Below, piece by piece: positions 40,447 through 48,775 of a DNA stretch of 48,775 nt. The number at the start of each line of letters is the position of its first letter. Positions within the stretch are counted from its first letter, which is position 1. The translations under genes and the position numbers were made by a program. The notes under the pieces were generated by a model, which saw only the letters and a program-made list of their open reading frames with translations, searched no databases and was not told the DNA's origin. The stretch spans positions 1 to 48,775 of the forward strand of contig CAJWTS010000024.1 of NCBI GenBank assembly GCA_913047795.1, read 5' to 3'. The stretch comes from an uncultured Verrucomicrobiota bacterium (GTDB lineage Bacteria > Verrucomicrobiota > Kiritimatiellia > CAJWTS01).

Positions 40447-41826
40447 TCAGTCGTCCTTGTTCAGATCCGGTAGTTTACGGTAGAGCGTCGCCAGGCTGAT
40501 CTTGAGCGCCGTGGCCGCCCGCTCCTTGTTTCCATCGACCCGCGCGAGGACGTGTTCGATGTAGGCCTGCTCCTTGTCGCGCAAGAAGCTCTTCAGCGGC
40601 GCCCAACTACCGTCGCGCCCGAACGATTCCATGGATTCAGCCGATGCGCCTGTGACGGACGCGTTGACGATTCGTGGCGGAAGATCCTGCGGTGTAATCT
40701 TGCTATTCTTGGCGAATGTCAAAGCGTGCTTCACGCAGTTATCCAGCTCGCGCACGTTGCCCGGCCAATCGTATCGGGACAGGATATCGCAGACCTCGGG
40801 TTCGACCGTAGGCAGGTCTTGGACATCGGGCATTTCTTCGCGAATGAAATGATAAACCAGGGGCAGGATGTCGTCGCGCCGCTCACGCAGCGGTCGAACA
40901 AGGATGGGGATCACACTCAGGCGATAAAAGAGGTCTTCGCGGAACGTGCCGGCCTTGATGTCGTCTTCGAGATGCGAGTTGGTTGCCGCAAGAACACGCG
41001 CATTAACCGCAACGTTCTTGTTGCTTCCCACGCGGCGCACTTCTTTTTCCTGCAGGACGCGCAGGAGTTTGCCCTGGATGCTAAGCGGCATGCTCCCGAT
41101 CTCGTCGAGCATGATGGTCCCGCCTTCACAGGATTCAAAGAGGCCTTCCTTGTCGCTTGACGCACCGGTGAATGCGCCCTTCACGTGTCCGAACATTTCA
41201 GATTCGAGCAGGGCTTCGGGAAGGGCCGCGCAATTGACCGCGAGAAACTTGGATTCCCGTCGGCGGCTGTGCATGTGAATGGCTTTCGCGACGAGTTCCT
41301 TGCCGGTACCGCTCTCGCCGTTGATCAGGACGGTCTGATCTGTCGGCGCGACGCGTTCGATCATTTCGCAGACCTGGCGCATGGCCTCGCTCTCGGCGAC
41401 GATGTTGTCAAATTCGTACCGCGCGCCGAGCTGGGCCTTGAGGTCCATGTTCTCGGTCAGCGCCTTGTTGTAGTCCAGTGCCCGCTGGATGGTGATCAGT
41501 ATTTCGTCGACCTTGAACGGTTTGGCGACGTAGTCGAAGGCGCCCAGTTTCATGGCCTCGATTGCGGATTCGACCGAGCCGTACGCCGTGAGCATGATCA
41601 CGGCCATCGTCGGGGCCTCCATACGCGCCGTCTTGAGCAACTGCATGCCATCGACCGGCTGCATGCGAATATCCGTGATCATTAGGTCAAAGTGTTCGGC
41701 CCGTATAGTATCCTGGGCCTTTTTGCCTTCGCGCGTGGCCATGACGTCGAATCCCTCAGCCTTGAGTAGGGTGCTCAAAACGCTCAGAATGCTTGGTTCG
41801 TTATCAACGATAAGAACTCGGGTCAT
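40447..41826 (-). CDS. NtrC-type sigma-54-dependent response regulator
   Basis: A 459-residue regulator with the three standard parts. Receiver (1-120): phosphoacceptor Asp52 in LMITDIRMQ, and KPFKVDEIL. AAA+ domain (about 140-375): GESGTGKELVAKAIH (Walker A), GAFTGASSDKEGLF (the sigma-54 contact loop), GGTIMLDEIGSM (Walker B) and a WPGNVREL sensor. C-terminal Fis-type helix-turn-helix: ERAATALKISLATLYRKLPD. It should activate sigma-54 promoters when phosphorylated. No partner kinase adjoins it; the hybrid kinase at 43868 is 2 kb away. Two palindromes lie upstream (41880-41907). Confidence 0.9.
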   Translation of the reverse strand: MTRVLIVDNEPSILSVLSTLLKAEGFDVMATREGKKAQDTIRAEHFDLMITDIRMQPVDGMQLLKTARMEAPTMAVIMLTAYGSVESAIEAMKLGAFDYVAKPFKVDEILITIQRALDYNKALTENMDLKAQLGARYEFDNIVAESEAMRQVCEMIERVAPTDQTVLINGESGTGKELVAKAIHMHSRRRESKFLAVNCAALPEALLESEMFGHVKGAFTGASSDKEGLFESCEGGTIMLDEIGSMPLSIQGKLLRVLQEKEVRRVGSNKNVAVNARVLAATNSHLEDDIKAGTFREDLFYRLSVIPILVRPLRERRDDILPLVYHFIREEMPDVQDLPTVEPEVCDILSRYDWPGNVRELDNCVKHALTFAKNSKITPQDLPPRIVNASVTGASAESMESFGRDGSWAPLKSFLRDKEQAYIEHVLARVDGNKERAATALKISLATLYRKLPDLNKDD

Positions 41827-41879
41827 GGTATCGGCGTGCTCCGGGAAAAGGATGGGACTGACTGCATTTAAGTATTCTC

Positions 41880-41907
41880 ATATTAGCGAATATTTGCATT
41901 AATGCAA
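41880..41907. promoter_or_regulatory. Two abutting palindromes between the NtrC-type gene and proC
   Basis: ATATTAGCGAATAT (41880-41893, five-base arms) is directly followed by TTGCATTAATGCAA (41894-41907, a perfect 14-bp palindrome). They lie 54 and 71 bases from the two divergent start codons in an AT-rich patch. This is a good candidate for a double operator, perhaps for autoregulation. Confidence 0.5.
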
Positions 41908-41977
41908 CAGGTTAGACGGCTGTAGTTAAAACGTCTCCGAGTTTTGCCGTCTGCCGTCGAACGAGGCGTTAGTTCTT

Positions 41978-42778
41978 ATGAAGATAGGCTTCCTGGGTGC
42001 GGGGAAAATGGCCGAGGCCATCATTGCGGCATTGGTCGAACGGCGCGTCGTCAAGGCCTGCGATGTCTTTGCGGCCGACATCGCGTCGGCGCGTCGGCGT
42101 TCATTGAAGCGTCGACTCGGGATCAATACATCCGCGGTGAACGCGGAGATCGTGGGAAACTGTTCCGTTCTCGTGCTTGCGGTGAAACCCCAGCATCTTG
42201 CTGAGGTCGTGGCGGAGATCGCGCCACGGCTTACGCGCCGGCATCTCCTGATTTCCATCGCTGCCGGCGTGACGACGGCGGACCTCGAGTCGTGGGCACC
42301 CGGCGCGCGCGTCGTTCGAGTCATGCCGAACCTGGCCTGTACGGTCGGACGCTCGATGAGTGTCTACACCTGTGGTGCCCACGCGAAGGCTTCTGATCGC
42401 AAGACCGCCGCACGCCTGTTTGCAAGTTGTGGTGAGGTTGTCGAACTCGCCGAGAAACATTTCGATGCGGTTACGGCATTGAGTGGATCGGGGCCCGCGT
42501 TCTTCGCGTATGTTGCCGATCGCCTCGCGGCCGCCGCCATCGCGGAAGGCCTTGATGCCGACGTGGCGCTGTTGCTCGCGGAACAGACCATGCTCGGCAC
42601 AGCCGATCTCCTGATTCAGACGGGTACGAAGCCGGCTGATCTGATCGCTGCCGTTTCGTCGGCCAAGGGCACGACCGCCGAGGGCATGAAAGTGCTTAAA
42701 GGTTCCGACGTGAGTCGCGTCATGCGTGACACGATCAGGGCCGCGGCGCGACGCAGTCGTGAATTATCCGGGCGTTAG
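41978..42778 (+). CDS. proC: Pyrroline-5-carboxylate reductase
   Basis: A 266-residue enzyme for the last step of proline synthesis, reducing 1-pyrroline-5-carboxylate with NAD(P)H. The dinucleotide site is IGFLGAGKMAEAII at the start; VLAVKPQHLAEV and SIAAGVTTADLESW follow; the C-terminal family signature ALSGSGPAFFAYVADRLA and later LIAAVSSAKGTTAEGMKVL are complete. Length is normal. It converges with the RfaE2-like gene, the stop codons overlapping at 42775-42778. Confidence 0.95.
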   Translation: MKIGFLGAGKMAEAIIAALVERRVVKACDVFAADIASARRRSLKRRLGINTSAVNAEIVGNCSVLVLAVKPQHLAEVVAEIAPRLTRRHLLISIAAGVTTADLESWAPGARVVRVMPNLACTVGRSMSVYTCGAHAKASDRKTAARLFASCGEVVELAEKHFDAVTALSGSGPAFFAYVADRLAAAAIAEGLDADVALLLAEQTMLGTADLLIQTGTKPADLIAAVSSAKGTTAEGMKVLKGSDVSRVMRDTIRAAARRSRELSGR

Positions 42779-43710
42779 TCGCCCGTCACTTCCTGGATCC
42801 TCTCCAGGTAGCGGGTCGTACTGAACTGGGCCACCATCGGGCTGTACGCAAGCCGTCCGCCCCAGCTGTCCAGCTGCTGCTGTTCGTCCGCCACGCGGCC
42901 CGCCTCGAAGCTGCCGCCCTTGACATGCACCGCCGGCTGCAGTTCGGCCAAGAGCGCGAGGGGGGTATCGTCGTCGAAGACGAAGACGTTGTCGACCGCG
43001 CTGAGCTCACGCAACATGGTCGATCGAAACGCCTCCGGGTAGATCGGCCGCGTGGGCCCCTTGTAACGCCGAACGGATGCGTCCGAATTGATCATGACGA
43101 CCAGATGCGAACCCATACTGCGCGCGTCAGCCAGAAAAGCCATATGGCCTGGATGAAGAATGTCGAAGCATCCATTAACGGTTACCCGTTCCTCCTTCGG
43201 CGGTTCCGCCGCCGGGTCACCGCGTGTTGCATCTCCGGGTGTGGCGATCGGCGTTGTCAGGCCGCGGATTGCCCCCAGTATCTCGGACGTACGGCTGTTC
43301 GCTATACGCGTCGTATCGACATAACCGGCGGCGGCCGGCCTGATCAGGGCGGCCAGCGGCTCATCCGCATCAGCTTCGGGATTGCCGACCCAGGTATAAA
43401 CCCCGAGCACATCGGCCGCGTTGGCCGCGTGATCCGGCGTAAGGCAGCAAACAGCCGACACCGACCGCAGGTACGAAACCATCGCGACCCGCTCATCCTC
43501 CGTCAGCAGGGGACGGACATCACCGGGATCCGACGTGCCCGTTGCGATCAGGACGAGGACGTGATCGGCGTGACGTGCAGCCCACTGGACCGACTGCAAA
43601 TTGCCGGGCTGCATCAGGTCGAAAGAACCGCAGAGCACAGCCACAGGGCCCTTGCCGACCGACGCCCGCCATGCCTGTAGCTCCTCGGGCCGTCGTATTT
43701 TTTCCTGCAT
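42775..43710 (-). CDS. Tandem RfaE2-like nucleotidyltransferase, first domain degenerate
   Basis: A 311-residue protein made of two cytidylyltransferase-fold domains. The second (about 165-311) is a good RfaE2/HldE-C-type domain: NGCFDILHPGHMAFLADARS with the HxGH motif, VVMINSDASVRRYKGPTRPI, HVKGGSFEAG and STTRYLERI; it should make ADP- or CDP-activated heptose. The first (about 10-150) keeps the fold, CGSFDLMQPGNLQSVQWA and LLTEDERVAMVSYLRSV, but HxGH has become QPGN, so it is probably inactive. The ATG at 43710 is preferred; another ATG lies at 43719. Substrate assignment is by similarity. Confidence 0.75.
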   Translation of the reverse strand: MQEKIRRPEELQAWRASVGKGPVAVLCGSFDLMQPGNLQSVQWAARHADHVLVLIATGTSDPGDVRPLLTEDERVAMVSYLRSVSAVCCLTPDHAANAADVLGVYTWVGNPEADADEPLAALIRPAAAGYVDTTRIANSRTSEILGAIRGLTTPIATPGDATRGDPAAEPPKEERVTVNGCFDILHPGHMAFLADARSMGSHLVVMINSDASVRRYKGPTRPIYPEAFRSTMLRELSAVDNVFVFDDDTPLALLAELQPAVHVKGGSFEAGRVADEQQQLDSWGGRLAYSPMVAQFSTTRYLERIQEVTGD

Positions 43711-43867
43711 TCCAAGCATCAGATGCCAAGGTTCTTGGATTGGGCTCTGGAAATCAAACGAATTCCGGCTCCGCGCCGCGGCCTTGAAGAACGGGGTCAC
43801 TTGCTATACTATTTCGCATGGTCTGGCCGTTAGTACGCGGCCATCATAACCGCTTAGGAGATGGTGC

Positions 43868-46240
43868 ATGGGTGTTCCCGGTCAGGAAATTGTTGTCGTT
43901 AACAACGATCCGGTGTTGCTCGCGACGCTCGAGCAATGGCTGGAGCCCCTGTGGCCGACGGTTCGCACGTTCGAGTCGTCGCACCAGGCGCTTAAATACC
44001 TGGGTCAACACAGCGCACGCATGGTCGTGTGTGATCTCGATATGGCCGACATTGATGGATGGCGCTTTTGTCGACTGCTGCGATCGCCCGATTTCGCTGT
44101 CACCAATCGCACACCCGTTATGGTTGTATCGGCCATCTTCCATTCGGATTCTGTCGCGAACAACATCATCCGCAGCCTCCAGGTCGACAAATTTCTTCCA
44201 GTGCCCTGCTCCCCCGGCGATTTCGAGGAAGCCGTTAGGATGCTGCTCGACGATCCGCGTGCCGCCGACACGCAGACTGTGTTGCTCGTGGAAGACGATG
44301 AACTCTTGCGCGGAGCACTCCGCCAGGGTCTGGAGGAGCGCGAGTTTCGTGTGTATGAAGCCGGCGGCGGAGTAGAGGCACTAGCGCAGTTGGCGGCCAT
44401 GAAGCCGGATATTATCGTGCTGGATCACATGTTGACCGACATGAAGGGGACGGAAGTTCTTGAGGACCTGCGTAAGACGAATCTCTCGACCATCGTTGTC
44501 GTTATAACCGCCTATTCGAGCCCATCGCTGGCCGTGCAATATACGGCCGCGGGCGCCGATGGATTCCTGCGTAAGCCGTTCAAACTCGAGGCCCTCGTCG
44601 ACGCCATCGACACGGCACGCAAGGAGCATGCGGTTGTAAACATTGAAGATATCGTAGAGACCCGGACACGATCGCTCCGCGAGAAAGAGCAGCATTTCCG
44701 GGACCTTTACGAGAACGCGCCGCTGGGCTATCACACCGTCGACGATGAAGGCTTGATTGTGTCGATGAATCGCATCGAACTCGACTGGCTGGGCTACACC
44801 GCCGACGAGATCATCGGCAAGAGGTCGATCACCGACCTGATGACCGGCGAAGCGCAGCTCCAGGCCGACGCGGCCCACCAGCGCCATACGGAGCAGCAGC
44901 ATACCACCTGGGACGAACTCGAACTGGAATTGATCTGCAAAGACTGCTCTATCCTTCCGGTTCTTGTGCATGGCTCCGCCATCTATGATGCCGGCGGCCG
45001 GGTACTTACAGTGCGAACCATCGTGCGCAATCTCACCGAGTTAAGGGCCGCACGCCAGAAGGAAGCGCTGCTGCAGGAACGCCTGACCCGCGCGGAACGC
45101 ATGGAGGCACTCGGGTTGCTGGCTGGTGGTGTGGCCCATGATCTGAATAACATCATGGGACCGCTCGTCGGGTTGCCCGATCTCATTCGCGATCAGCTCG
45201 ACGACTTGAAGGTGTCTGACGACCAGATCAGCGAAGACCTCGACTCCATTCGTGAGTCCGCCAATAAATCCTGCACGATCATTCGTGATCTGCTCGTCAT
45301 GGGTCAGCGCGGCACTTTCCAGGCGGCTCCGGTCGAGCTGAACGGCATCATCACGCGTTATCTCGCCTCAGCCGAATACGACAAGATGCATGGGCGCCAT
45401 CGTGCTGTCGAGATGCTGACCCAGTTGAGTCCTGACCTGAACTCGATCATGGCCACCGAGACCCACGTTTCACAGGTCATCATGAATCTCGTGATGAACG
45501 CGCACGAAGCGATCGACACGAGCGGCGCGGTCATGATTGCGACGGCGAACGTCAGCGTCGGGCGCACGATCACGGGGTACGAAATGATTCCCGAAGGGAA
45601 GTATGTATCGCTGCGCGTGAGCGACACGGGGCAGGGGATCGCGCAGGAAGACATCGGCGCGATTTTCGAGCCGTTTCATACACGCAAGAAAGACATGCAC
45701 AGCGGCACCGGTCTTGGTCTGGCCGTGGTCTACGGGGTGGTCAAAGACCTTGGGGGCTACATCGATGTCACCACCAGTGTCGATGAGGGCGCTACGTTTA
45801 CCATTTATTTTCCAGAGGTCATGCACGATGCGAGGGTTGAGGGCTATGCGGTCCCGGAGATCATGTACGGCTCGGAACATGTCTTGGTTGCCGACGATGC
45901 GCTCGAACAGAGGCAGTTAATGGAACGGTTCCTGTCGAAACTGGGGTACACGGTCGAGACCGTCGATAACGGCGCGGCGGCCGTACGCTACGTTGCCGAT
46001 CACGAGGTGGATCTCGTGATGTTGGACATGATCATGGAAGAAGGGTTTGACGGTCTCGACTCGTACAAGGAGATCATCAACGTGCGTCCCGGTCAGAAAT
46101 GCATCATTGCCAGCGGCTACTCCGAAACGGATCGGATCAAGGAAGCCATTCGACTCGGCGTAAAACGCTATCTTCAGAAACCGTATACACTGGAACGATT
46201 GAGCACCGCGATTCGTGAGGTGCTCGACGCATCCGTCTGA
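43868..46240 (+). CDS. Hybrid histidine kinase with REC-REC-PAS-HisKA-HATPase-REC layout
   Basis: A 790-residue soluble kinase. Receiver 1 (about 7-125) has the Asp in [10 protein letters not shown] but lacks the conserved Lys (FLPVPCSP in place of the usual KPF) and one acidic pocket residue (VVNNDP), so it may be a pseudo-receiver. Receiver 2 (about 135-250) is canonical ([33 protein letters not shown]). A PAS domain follows ([15 protein letters not shown]), then HisKA with His424 in [12 protein letters not shown], HATPase with NAHEAID, SDTGQGI and [11 protein letters not shown], and receiver 3 (about 665-785; [25 protein letters not shown]). AGGAG lies 8 bases before the ATG. No sensor or membrane segment is present, so the signal is cytoplasmic. 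Confidence 0.9.
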   Translation: MGVPGQEIVVVNNDPVLLATLEQWLEPLWPTVRTFESSHQALKYLGQHSARMVVCDLDMADIDGWRFCRLLRSPDFAVTNRTPVMVVSAIFHSDSVANNIIRSLQVDKFLPVPCSPGDFEEAVRMLLDDPRAADTQTVLLVEDDELLRGALRQGLEEREFRVYEAGGGVEALAQLAAMKPDIIVLDHMLTDMKGTEVLEDLRKTNLSTIVVVITAYSSPSLAVQYTAAGADGFLRKPFKLEALVDAIDTARKEHAVVNIEDIVETRTRSLREKEQHFRDLYENAPLGYHTVDDEGLIVSMNRIELDWLGYTADEIIGKRSITDLMTGEAQLQADAAHQRHTEQQHTTWDELELELICKDCSILPVLVHGSAIYDAGGRVLTVRTIVRNLTELRAARQKEALLQERLTRAERMEALGLLAGGVAHDLNNIMGPLVGLPDLIRDQLDDLKVSDDQISEDLDSIRESANKSCTIIRDLLVMGQRGTFQAAPVELNGIITRYLASAEYDKMHGRHRAVEMLTQLSPDLNSIMATETHVSQVIMNLVMNAHEAIDTSGAVMIATANVSVGRTITGYEMIPEGKYVSLRVSDTGQGIAQEDIGAIFEPFHTRKKDMHSGTGLGLAVVYGVVKDLGGYIDVTTSVDEGATFTIYFPEVMHDARVEGYAVPEIMYGSEHVLVADDALEQRQLMERFLSKLGYTVETVDNGAAAVRYVADHEVDLVMLDMIMEEGFDGLDSYKEIINVRPGQKCIIASGYSETDRIKEAIRLGVKRYLQKPYTLERLSTAIREVLDASV

Positions 46241-46254
46241 CGGGAACCCGCCAC

Positions 46255-46653
46255 ATGCGACGTGAGGAGAAGAGCGAGGCCGAGTGGCGGGAGCAGCTTA
46301 CGCCCGCGCAGTTTCACGTCTGCCGTGAGAAGGGCACCGAGCGGGCCTTCACCGGGACCTACCACGATTGCAAGGAGACGGGCGTCTACCGCTGCGTCTG
46401 CTGCGGGACCGAACTTTTCGCATCGGCGTCGAAATTCGATTCCGGGACCGGATGGCCCAGTTTCTGGGAGCCGGTTACAGGGGAAGCGGTCGGAGAGGAA
46501 GACGACAACAACCTGTTCGCGCGCCGCACGGAAGTTGTCTGTGCCGCCTGCGATGCCCACCTGGGTCACGTCTTCGACGACGGTCCGCAGCCCACGGGTC
46601 AGCGCTACTGTATCAATTCCGTGGCACTCGACCTCGATCGCGACGCGGACTAG
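46255..46653 (+). CDS. msrB: Peptide-methionine (R)-S-oxide reductase
   Basis: A 132-residue MsrB that reduces methionine-R-sulfoxide in proteins. The zinc cysteines are in [10 protein letters not shown] (Cys47, Cys50) and [12 protein letters not shown] (Cys96, Cys99), the catalytic Cys119 is in [11 protein letters not shown], and [10 protein letters not shown] is the substrate pocket. No signal peptide: cytoplasmic. It follows the kinase gene after 14 bases and may share its transcript. It converges with the next gene, the stops overlapping. Confidence 0.95.
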   Translation: MRREEKSEAEWREQLTPAQFHVCREKGTERAFTGTYHDCKETGVYRCVCCGTELFASASKFDSGTGWPSFWEPVTGEAVGEEDDNNLFARRTEVVCAACDAHLGHVFDDGPQPTGQRYCINSVALDLDRDAD

Positions 46654-47036
46654 CCTGACATATCCGCAGGCAGGTCCTGCGGTTCGAGCCATTCTTCAGC
46701 CAACGCCCAGTCGACAAATGTGCGGCCGAGCAGATCCCAACCGCAATTCGCGTCTTCGGGGGGGTCAAGGACCAGATCTTGAAAGATCCGGGTGACCATG
46801 GATTGTTGCGGCTGGCGGGCGCCAATCACGCGTAACCACGATCGTGCGAGTCGAACAAGGCGACGTTCCATCTCGTCTGCATCAGGCCGATCGTAGGAGG
46901 CGATGACCGACATTGCCGTTTTTCGTGCCATCTTGGCCGTCATGACGATGAAGAGAACCAGATTCACGTAGCAGCGCCAAGCCTTATTGCTCTTGTGGTC
47001 CGGACAATTCCACAACTTGCATCCGTCGTGTCGCAT
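46650..47036 (-). CDS. Hypothetical protein, Trp/Asp-rich C-terminus
   Basis: A 128-residue protein of no family known to me. From the ATG at 47036 it has a short N-terminal segment with [10 protein letters not shown], a hydrophobic patch ([13 protein letters not shown]), a helical [18 protein letters not shown], and [20 protein letters not shown] followed by [12 protein letters not shown]. Codon use resembles that of its neighbours. The start is uncertain: ATG at 46943 or 46931 would remove the hydrophobic part. It is divergent from aroK. Confidence 0.5.
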   Translation of the reverse strand: MRHDGCKLWNCPDHKSNKAWRCYVNLVLFIVMTAKMARKTAMSVIASYDRPDADEMERRLVRLARSWLRVIGARQPQQSMVTRIFQDLVLDPPEDANCGWDLLGRTFVDWALAEEWLEPQDLPADMSG

Positions 47037-47077
47037 CCCGTATTCTGTAGGCACCACCCCGCCCCGTGGATCCAATC

Positions 47078-47590
47078 ATGAACATCGTTCTCATTGGCTA
47101 TCGTGCCTGCGGAAAGACGCTCATCGGCCAACGTGTCGCCGAGCGCCTGGGGTGGACGTTTGTCGACACGGATCGCGGAATCGAAGCCCACGAGAACGGC
47201 CGCACGATCAGCGCGATCTTCGCGGAAGACGGGGAACCCTACTACCGCGAGGTCGAAGCTGCGGTTGTCAGGGAAGTGCTCGCCCGCGACCGGCAGATCA
47301 TCGCCTTCGGCGGCGGCACAATCATGATCCCGGCGGTCCAGGAACTTTTCGATTCGAATACTCTCGTGGTGTACCTTGAGGCATCCCCGGATTTGCTCTG
47401 GGAACGCGCGGGTGCGGATGCGTCGACAAGCGATACCCGTCCCAACTTGCTTGGCGGCGGCAAGGAGGAGATCGTGGAGATGCTGCGCCGCCGCGCACCG
47501 GTCTATGTAACGTTCGCGACGCTCACGCTGGATGCGTCACGAACGCCCGATGACCTTGTCGATCGGATTCTGGAGGCGGTGAAGGGCTAG
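47078..47590 (+). CDS. aroK: Shikimate kinase
   Basis: A 170-residue kinase for the fifth step of chorismate synthesis, phosphorylating shikimate with ATP. The P-loop is IGYRACGKTLIG (the usual GxxGxGKT slightly changed), the shikimate-binding Asp is in FVDTDRGIE, and the second substrate-binding motif is AFGGGTIM. The region RPNLLGG serves as lid (RPLL in most members). I take the ATG at 47078 rather than a GTG at 47066. It converges with the FAH-family gene with a 4-base overlap. Confidence 0.9.
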   Translation: MNIVLIGYRACGKTLIGQRVAERLGWTFVDTDRGIEAHENGRTISAIFAEDGEPYYREVEAAVVREVLARDRQIIAFGGGTIMIPAVQELFDSNTLVVYLEASPDLLWERAGADASTSDTRPNLLGGGKEEIVEMLRRRAPVYVTFATLTLDASRTPDDLVDRILEAVKG

Positions 47591-48399
47591 ACGGGTTCGT
47601 CGACGACCGGGTTCGTGAGTTGCCCGATGTTCTCGATCTCGATCGTAACCGTGTCACCGTCCTTCAGGTAGACCGGCGGCGTGCGTGCCATGCCCACACC
47701 ATGTGGCGTACCCGTGGAGATTACCGTGCCCGGCAACAGGCGTGTGCTGCCGCTCAGGAATTCGATGAGCGTCGGCACATCGAAGATCATGTCGTCCGTA
47801 TTCCAGTCCTGCATGGTCTCGCCGTTGAGGATCGTCTTGATCTGTAGCGTGTTCGGATTAGGAATCTCATCCGTCGTCACCAGGCAAGGGCCGAGCGGGA
47901 AGAAGGTATCAAAGGTTTTGCCGCGACACCACTGGCCGCCACCCAGTTCGGGATCCAATTGCCAGTCCCGGGCGCTGACGTCGTGCGCGCAGGTGTAACC
48001 CAGCACGTAATCCAGCGCGTTCGCGCGCGAAGCATTCTTGCATTCCTTGCCGATTATCACGGCCAGTTCACATTCGTAGTCGACCGCGTTGCTTGCGAGC
48101 TTTCGGGGCAGCAGGATCGGGTCCTCCGGGTTCTGCAATGTGCCGGTGTTTTTGGTGAACAACAACGGATTAGTCGGCAGGGCCTTGCCGCCCTCTTCCG
48201 CGTGGCGGCGATAGTTTAATCCGATGCATTGGATGTCTGTCGGAACGATGGGCGCAAGCAGTTTGCTAACGGCTGCAGGGGCGCCCGAATCGCTGTACAC
48301 GCCGTAGATGTCGCCATCGATCAGCGTTACGCTGCCGTCGGCCTGCCGGGCACCGTATTGCGTATGGCCGGCGTCATCGATGAATCGAATGATTTTCAT
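47587..48399 (-). CDS. Fumarylacetoacetate hydrolase (FAH) family protein
   Basis: A 270-residue metal-dependent enzyme of the FAH fold (acylpyruvate hydrolases, 2-keto-4-pentenoate hydratase/isomerases). Signatures are IQCIGLNYRRHAEEGGKALP, the metal glutamates in VDYECELAVIIGKEC, GYTCAHDVSARDWQ, TFDTFFPLGPCLVT and, near the end, GTVISTGTPHGVGMARTPP. The family cleaves or isomerises beta-diketo acids in catabolism of aromatic and sugar acids. GGAG lies 6 bases before the ATG. The true substrate is not readable. Confidence 0.9.
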   Translation of the reverse strand: MKIIRFIDDAGHTQYGARQADGSVTLIDGDIYGVYSDSGAPAAVSKLLAPIVPTDIQCIGLNYRRHAEEGGKALPTNPLLFTKNTGTLQNPEDPILLPRKLASNAVDYECELAVIIGKECKNASRANALDYVLGYTCAHDVSARDWQLDPELGGGQWCRGKTFDTFFPLGPCLVTTDEIPNPNTLQIKTILNGETMQDWNTDDMIFDVPTLIEFLSGSTRLLPGTVISTGTPHGVGMARTPPVYLKDGDTVTIEIENIGQLTNPVVDEPV

Positions 48400-48484
48400 G
48401 AACTTCTCCTCTTGGGATGGAAACCAGAATTAAACGCATATCTATAGCTGCGTCCCGCGCGACCGGCGAGTCCAGAGTTTCGGG

Positions 48485-48775
48485 CTAACTCGGTTGTTTA
48501 ACGACACGCAGATACGGCTTAACGGTCTTCCAGCCCTCGGAAAACATCTCCTTCGCGTCGTCATCGGAAACCGAAGGCACGATGATCACGTCGTCCCCCT
48601 GGGTCCAGTTTGCCGGCGTCGCGACCTTGTGTTTCGCCGTTAGCTGCATGGAGTCGAGCGCGCGCAATATCTCGTGGAAATTCCGACCCGTGGTCATCGG
48701 GTAGGTTAGCGTCAGCTTAATCGACTTGTCCGGACCGATAATGAACACCGAGCGGGCCGTGGCGTTCGTGGCTGC
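48485..48775 (-). CDS. 1-Cys peroxiredoxin (Prx6 type), C-terminal part, runs off the right edge
   Basis: Only the last 96 residues are in the window; the frame is open to base 48775. SVFIIGPDKSIKLTLTYPMT, TGRNFHEILRALDSMQLTAK and NWTQGDDVIIVPSVSDDDAK, together with WKTVKPYLRVVKQP, are the C-terminal arm of Prx6/AhpC-like 1-Cys peroxiredoxins, which reduce peroxides. The peroxidatic cysteine lies outside the window. The GTG at 48748 is internal and not the start. Confidence 0.9.
   Translation of the reverse strand, partial: AATNATARSVFIIGPDKSIKLTLTYPMTTGRNFHEILRALDSMQLTAKHKVATPANWTQGDDVIIVPSVSDDDAKEMFSEGWKTVKPYLRVVKQPS

Overview
The window is one contiguous stretch of a Gram-negative, GC-rich bacterial chromosome. 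Three lipid A/LPS-core type genes (a WaaP-like kinase, a WaaG-like glycosyltransferase and a heptose-phosphate cytidylyl/adenylyltransferase-like protein), a TolC-type outer-membrane channel and several lipoproteins require an outer membrane. The PQQ-type beta-propeller, the LVIVD/LamG/calcium-repeat secreted protein, the prenyltransferase-repeat protein, the two PhyH dioxygenases and the short 'DxDGxxNxxE' secreted tail are typical of the PVC superphylum. I favour Verrucomicrobiota/Kiritimatiellota, but this is inference and there is no rRNA or marker gene to prove it. One tRNA (Asn) is present. I see no rRNA, CRISPR array, IS element, phage or plasmid genes.

Layout. 1-1460: two enolase-superfamily genes on the minus strand; the second has lost its N-terminal domain, and head-to-head with it lies the C-terminal remnant of a glycosidase-like protein. 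1463-4553: surface-glycan genes (WaaP-like kinase, GT4, FkbM relic, sulfotransferase). 4614-9096: small frameshifted ORF, PQQ propeller, EamA transporter, TIM-barrel sugar isomerase-like protein, lipoprotein alpha/beta hydrolase, intrinsic terminator. 9247-15159: nucleotide-sugar dehydrogenase; a three-gene operon of PhyH dioxygenase, yeast-FCY1-like deaminase and threonine-dehydratase-like PLP enzyme; a YfhO-type membrane protein. 15204-20007: frameshifted MEKHLA protein, HTH-like small protein, AT-rich gap, 1074-residue secreted mosaic protein. 20054-24034: second PhyH enzyme, ferritin-like/VIT1 membrane protein, G3E metallochaperone GTPase, exported nuclease. 24047-34590: heavy-metal island with a Cys-rich exported protein, YHS-like His-tailed protein, CusC/CusB/CusA-type efflux system, decayed tail fragments behind it, and a divergent self-activated merR operon. 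34615-38899: prenyltransferase-repeat protein, small secreted protein with no ordinary start codon, tRNA-Asn followed by a possible structured RNA, GNAT, EamA. 38917-48775: DUF6370-type lipoprotein, membrane-tethered HAD phosphatase, NtrC-type regulator, proC, tandem RfaE2-like protein, hybrid histidine kinase, msrB, aroK, FAH-family hydrolase, 1-Cys peroxiredoxin (partial).

How the genes work together. The metal island is the clearest system: a periplasmic Cys/His-rich pair feeds or buffers metal for a CBA-type RND pump, while a MerR regulator with the Hg-type three-cysteine spacing drives its own operon with an HMA protein. MbfA-like and COG0523 genes nearby also concern metals. A second theme is decay: at least seven short, recognisable gene ends or frameshifted genes lie at the borders between intact genes (1074-1460, 3410-3694, 4614-4762, 15239-15726, 24047-24440, 34424-34590, 37558-37752). 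A third theme is start-site architecture: several genes have a good -10 box only 5-10 bases before the start codon and no Shine-Dalgarno sequence, suggesting leaderless mRNAs, beside others with classic GGAG sites. No single striking new defence or mobile system was found. The most useful leads are the decayed second RND locus, the dioxygenase/deaminase/lyase operon, the tandem RfaE2 protein with a dead first domain, and the structured element behind tRNA-Asn.
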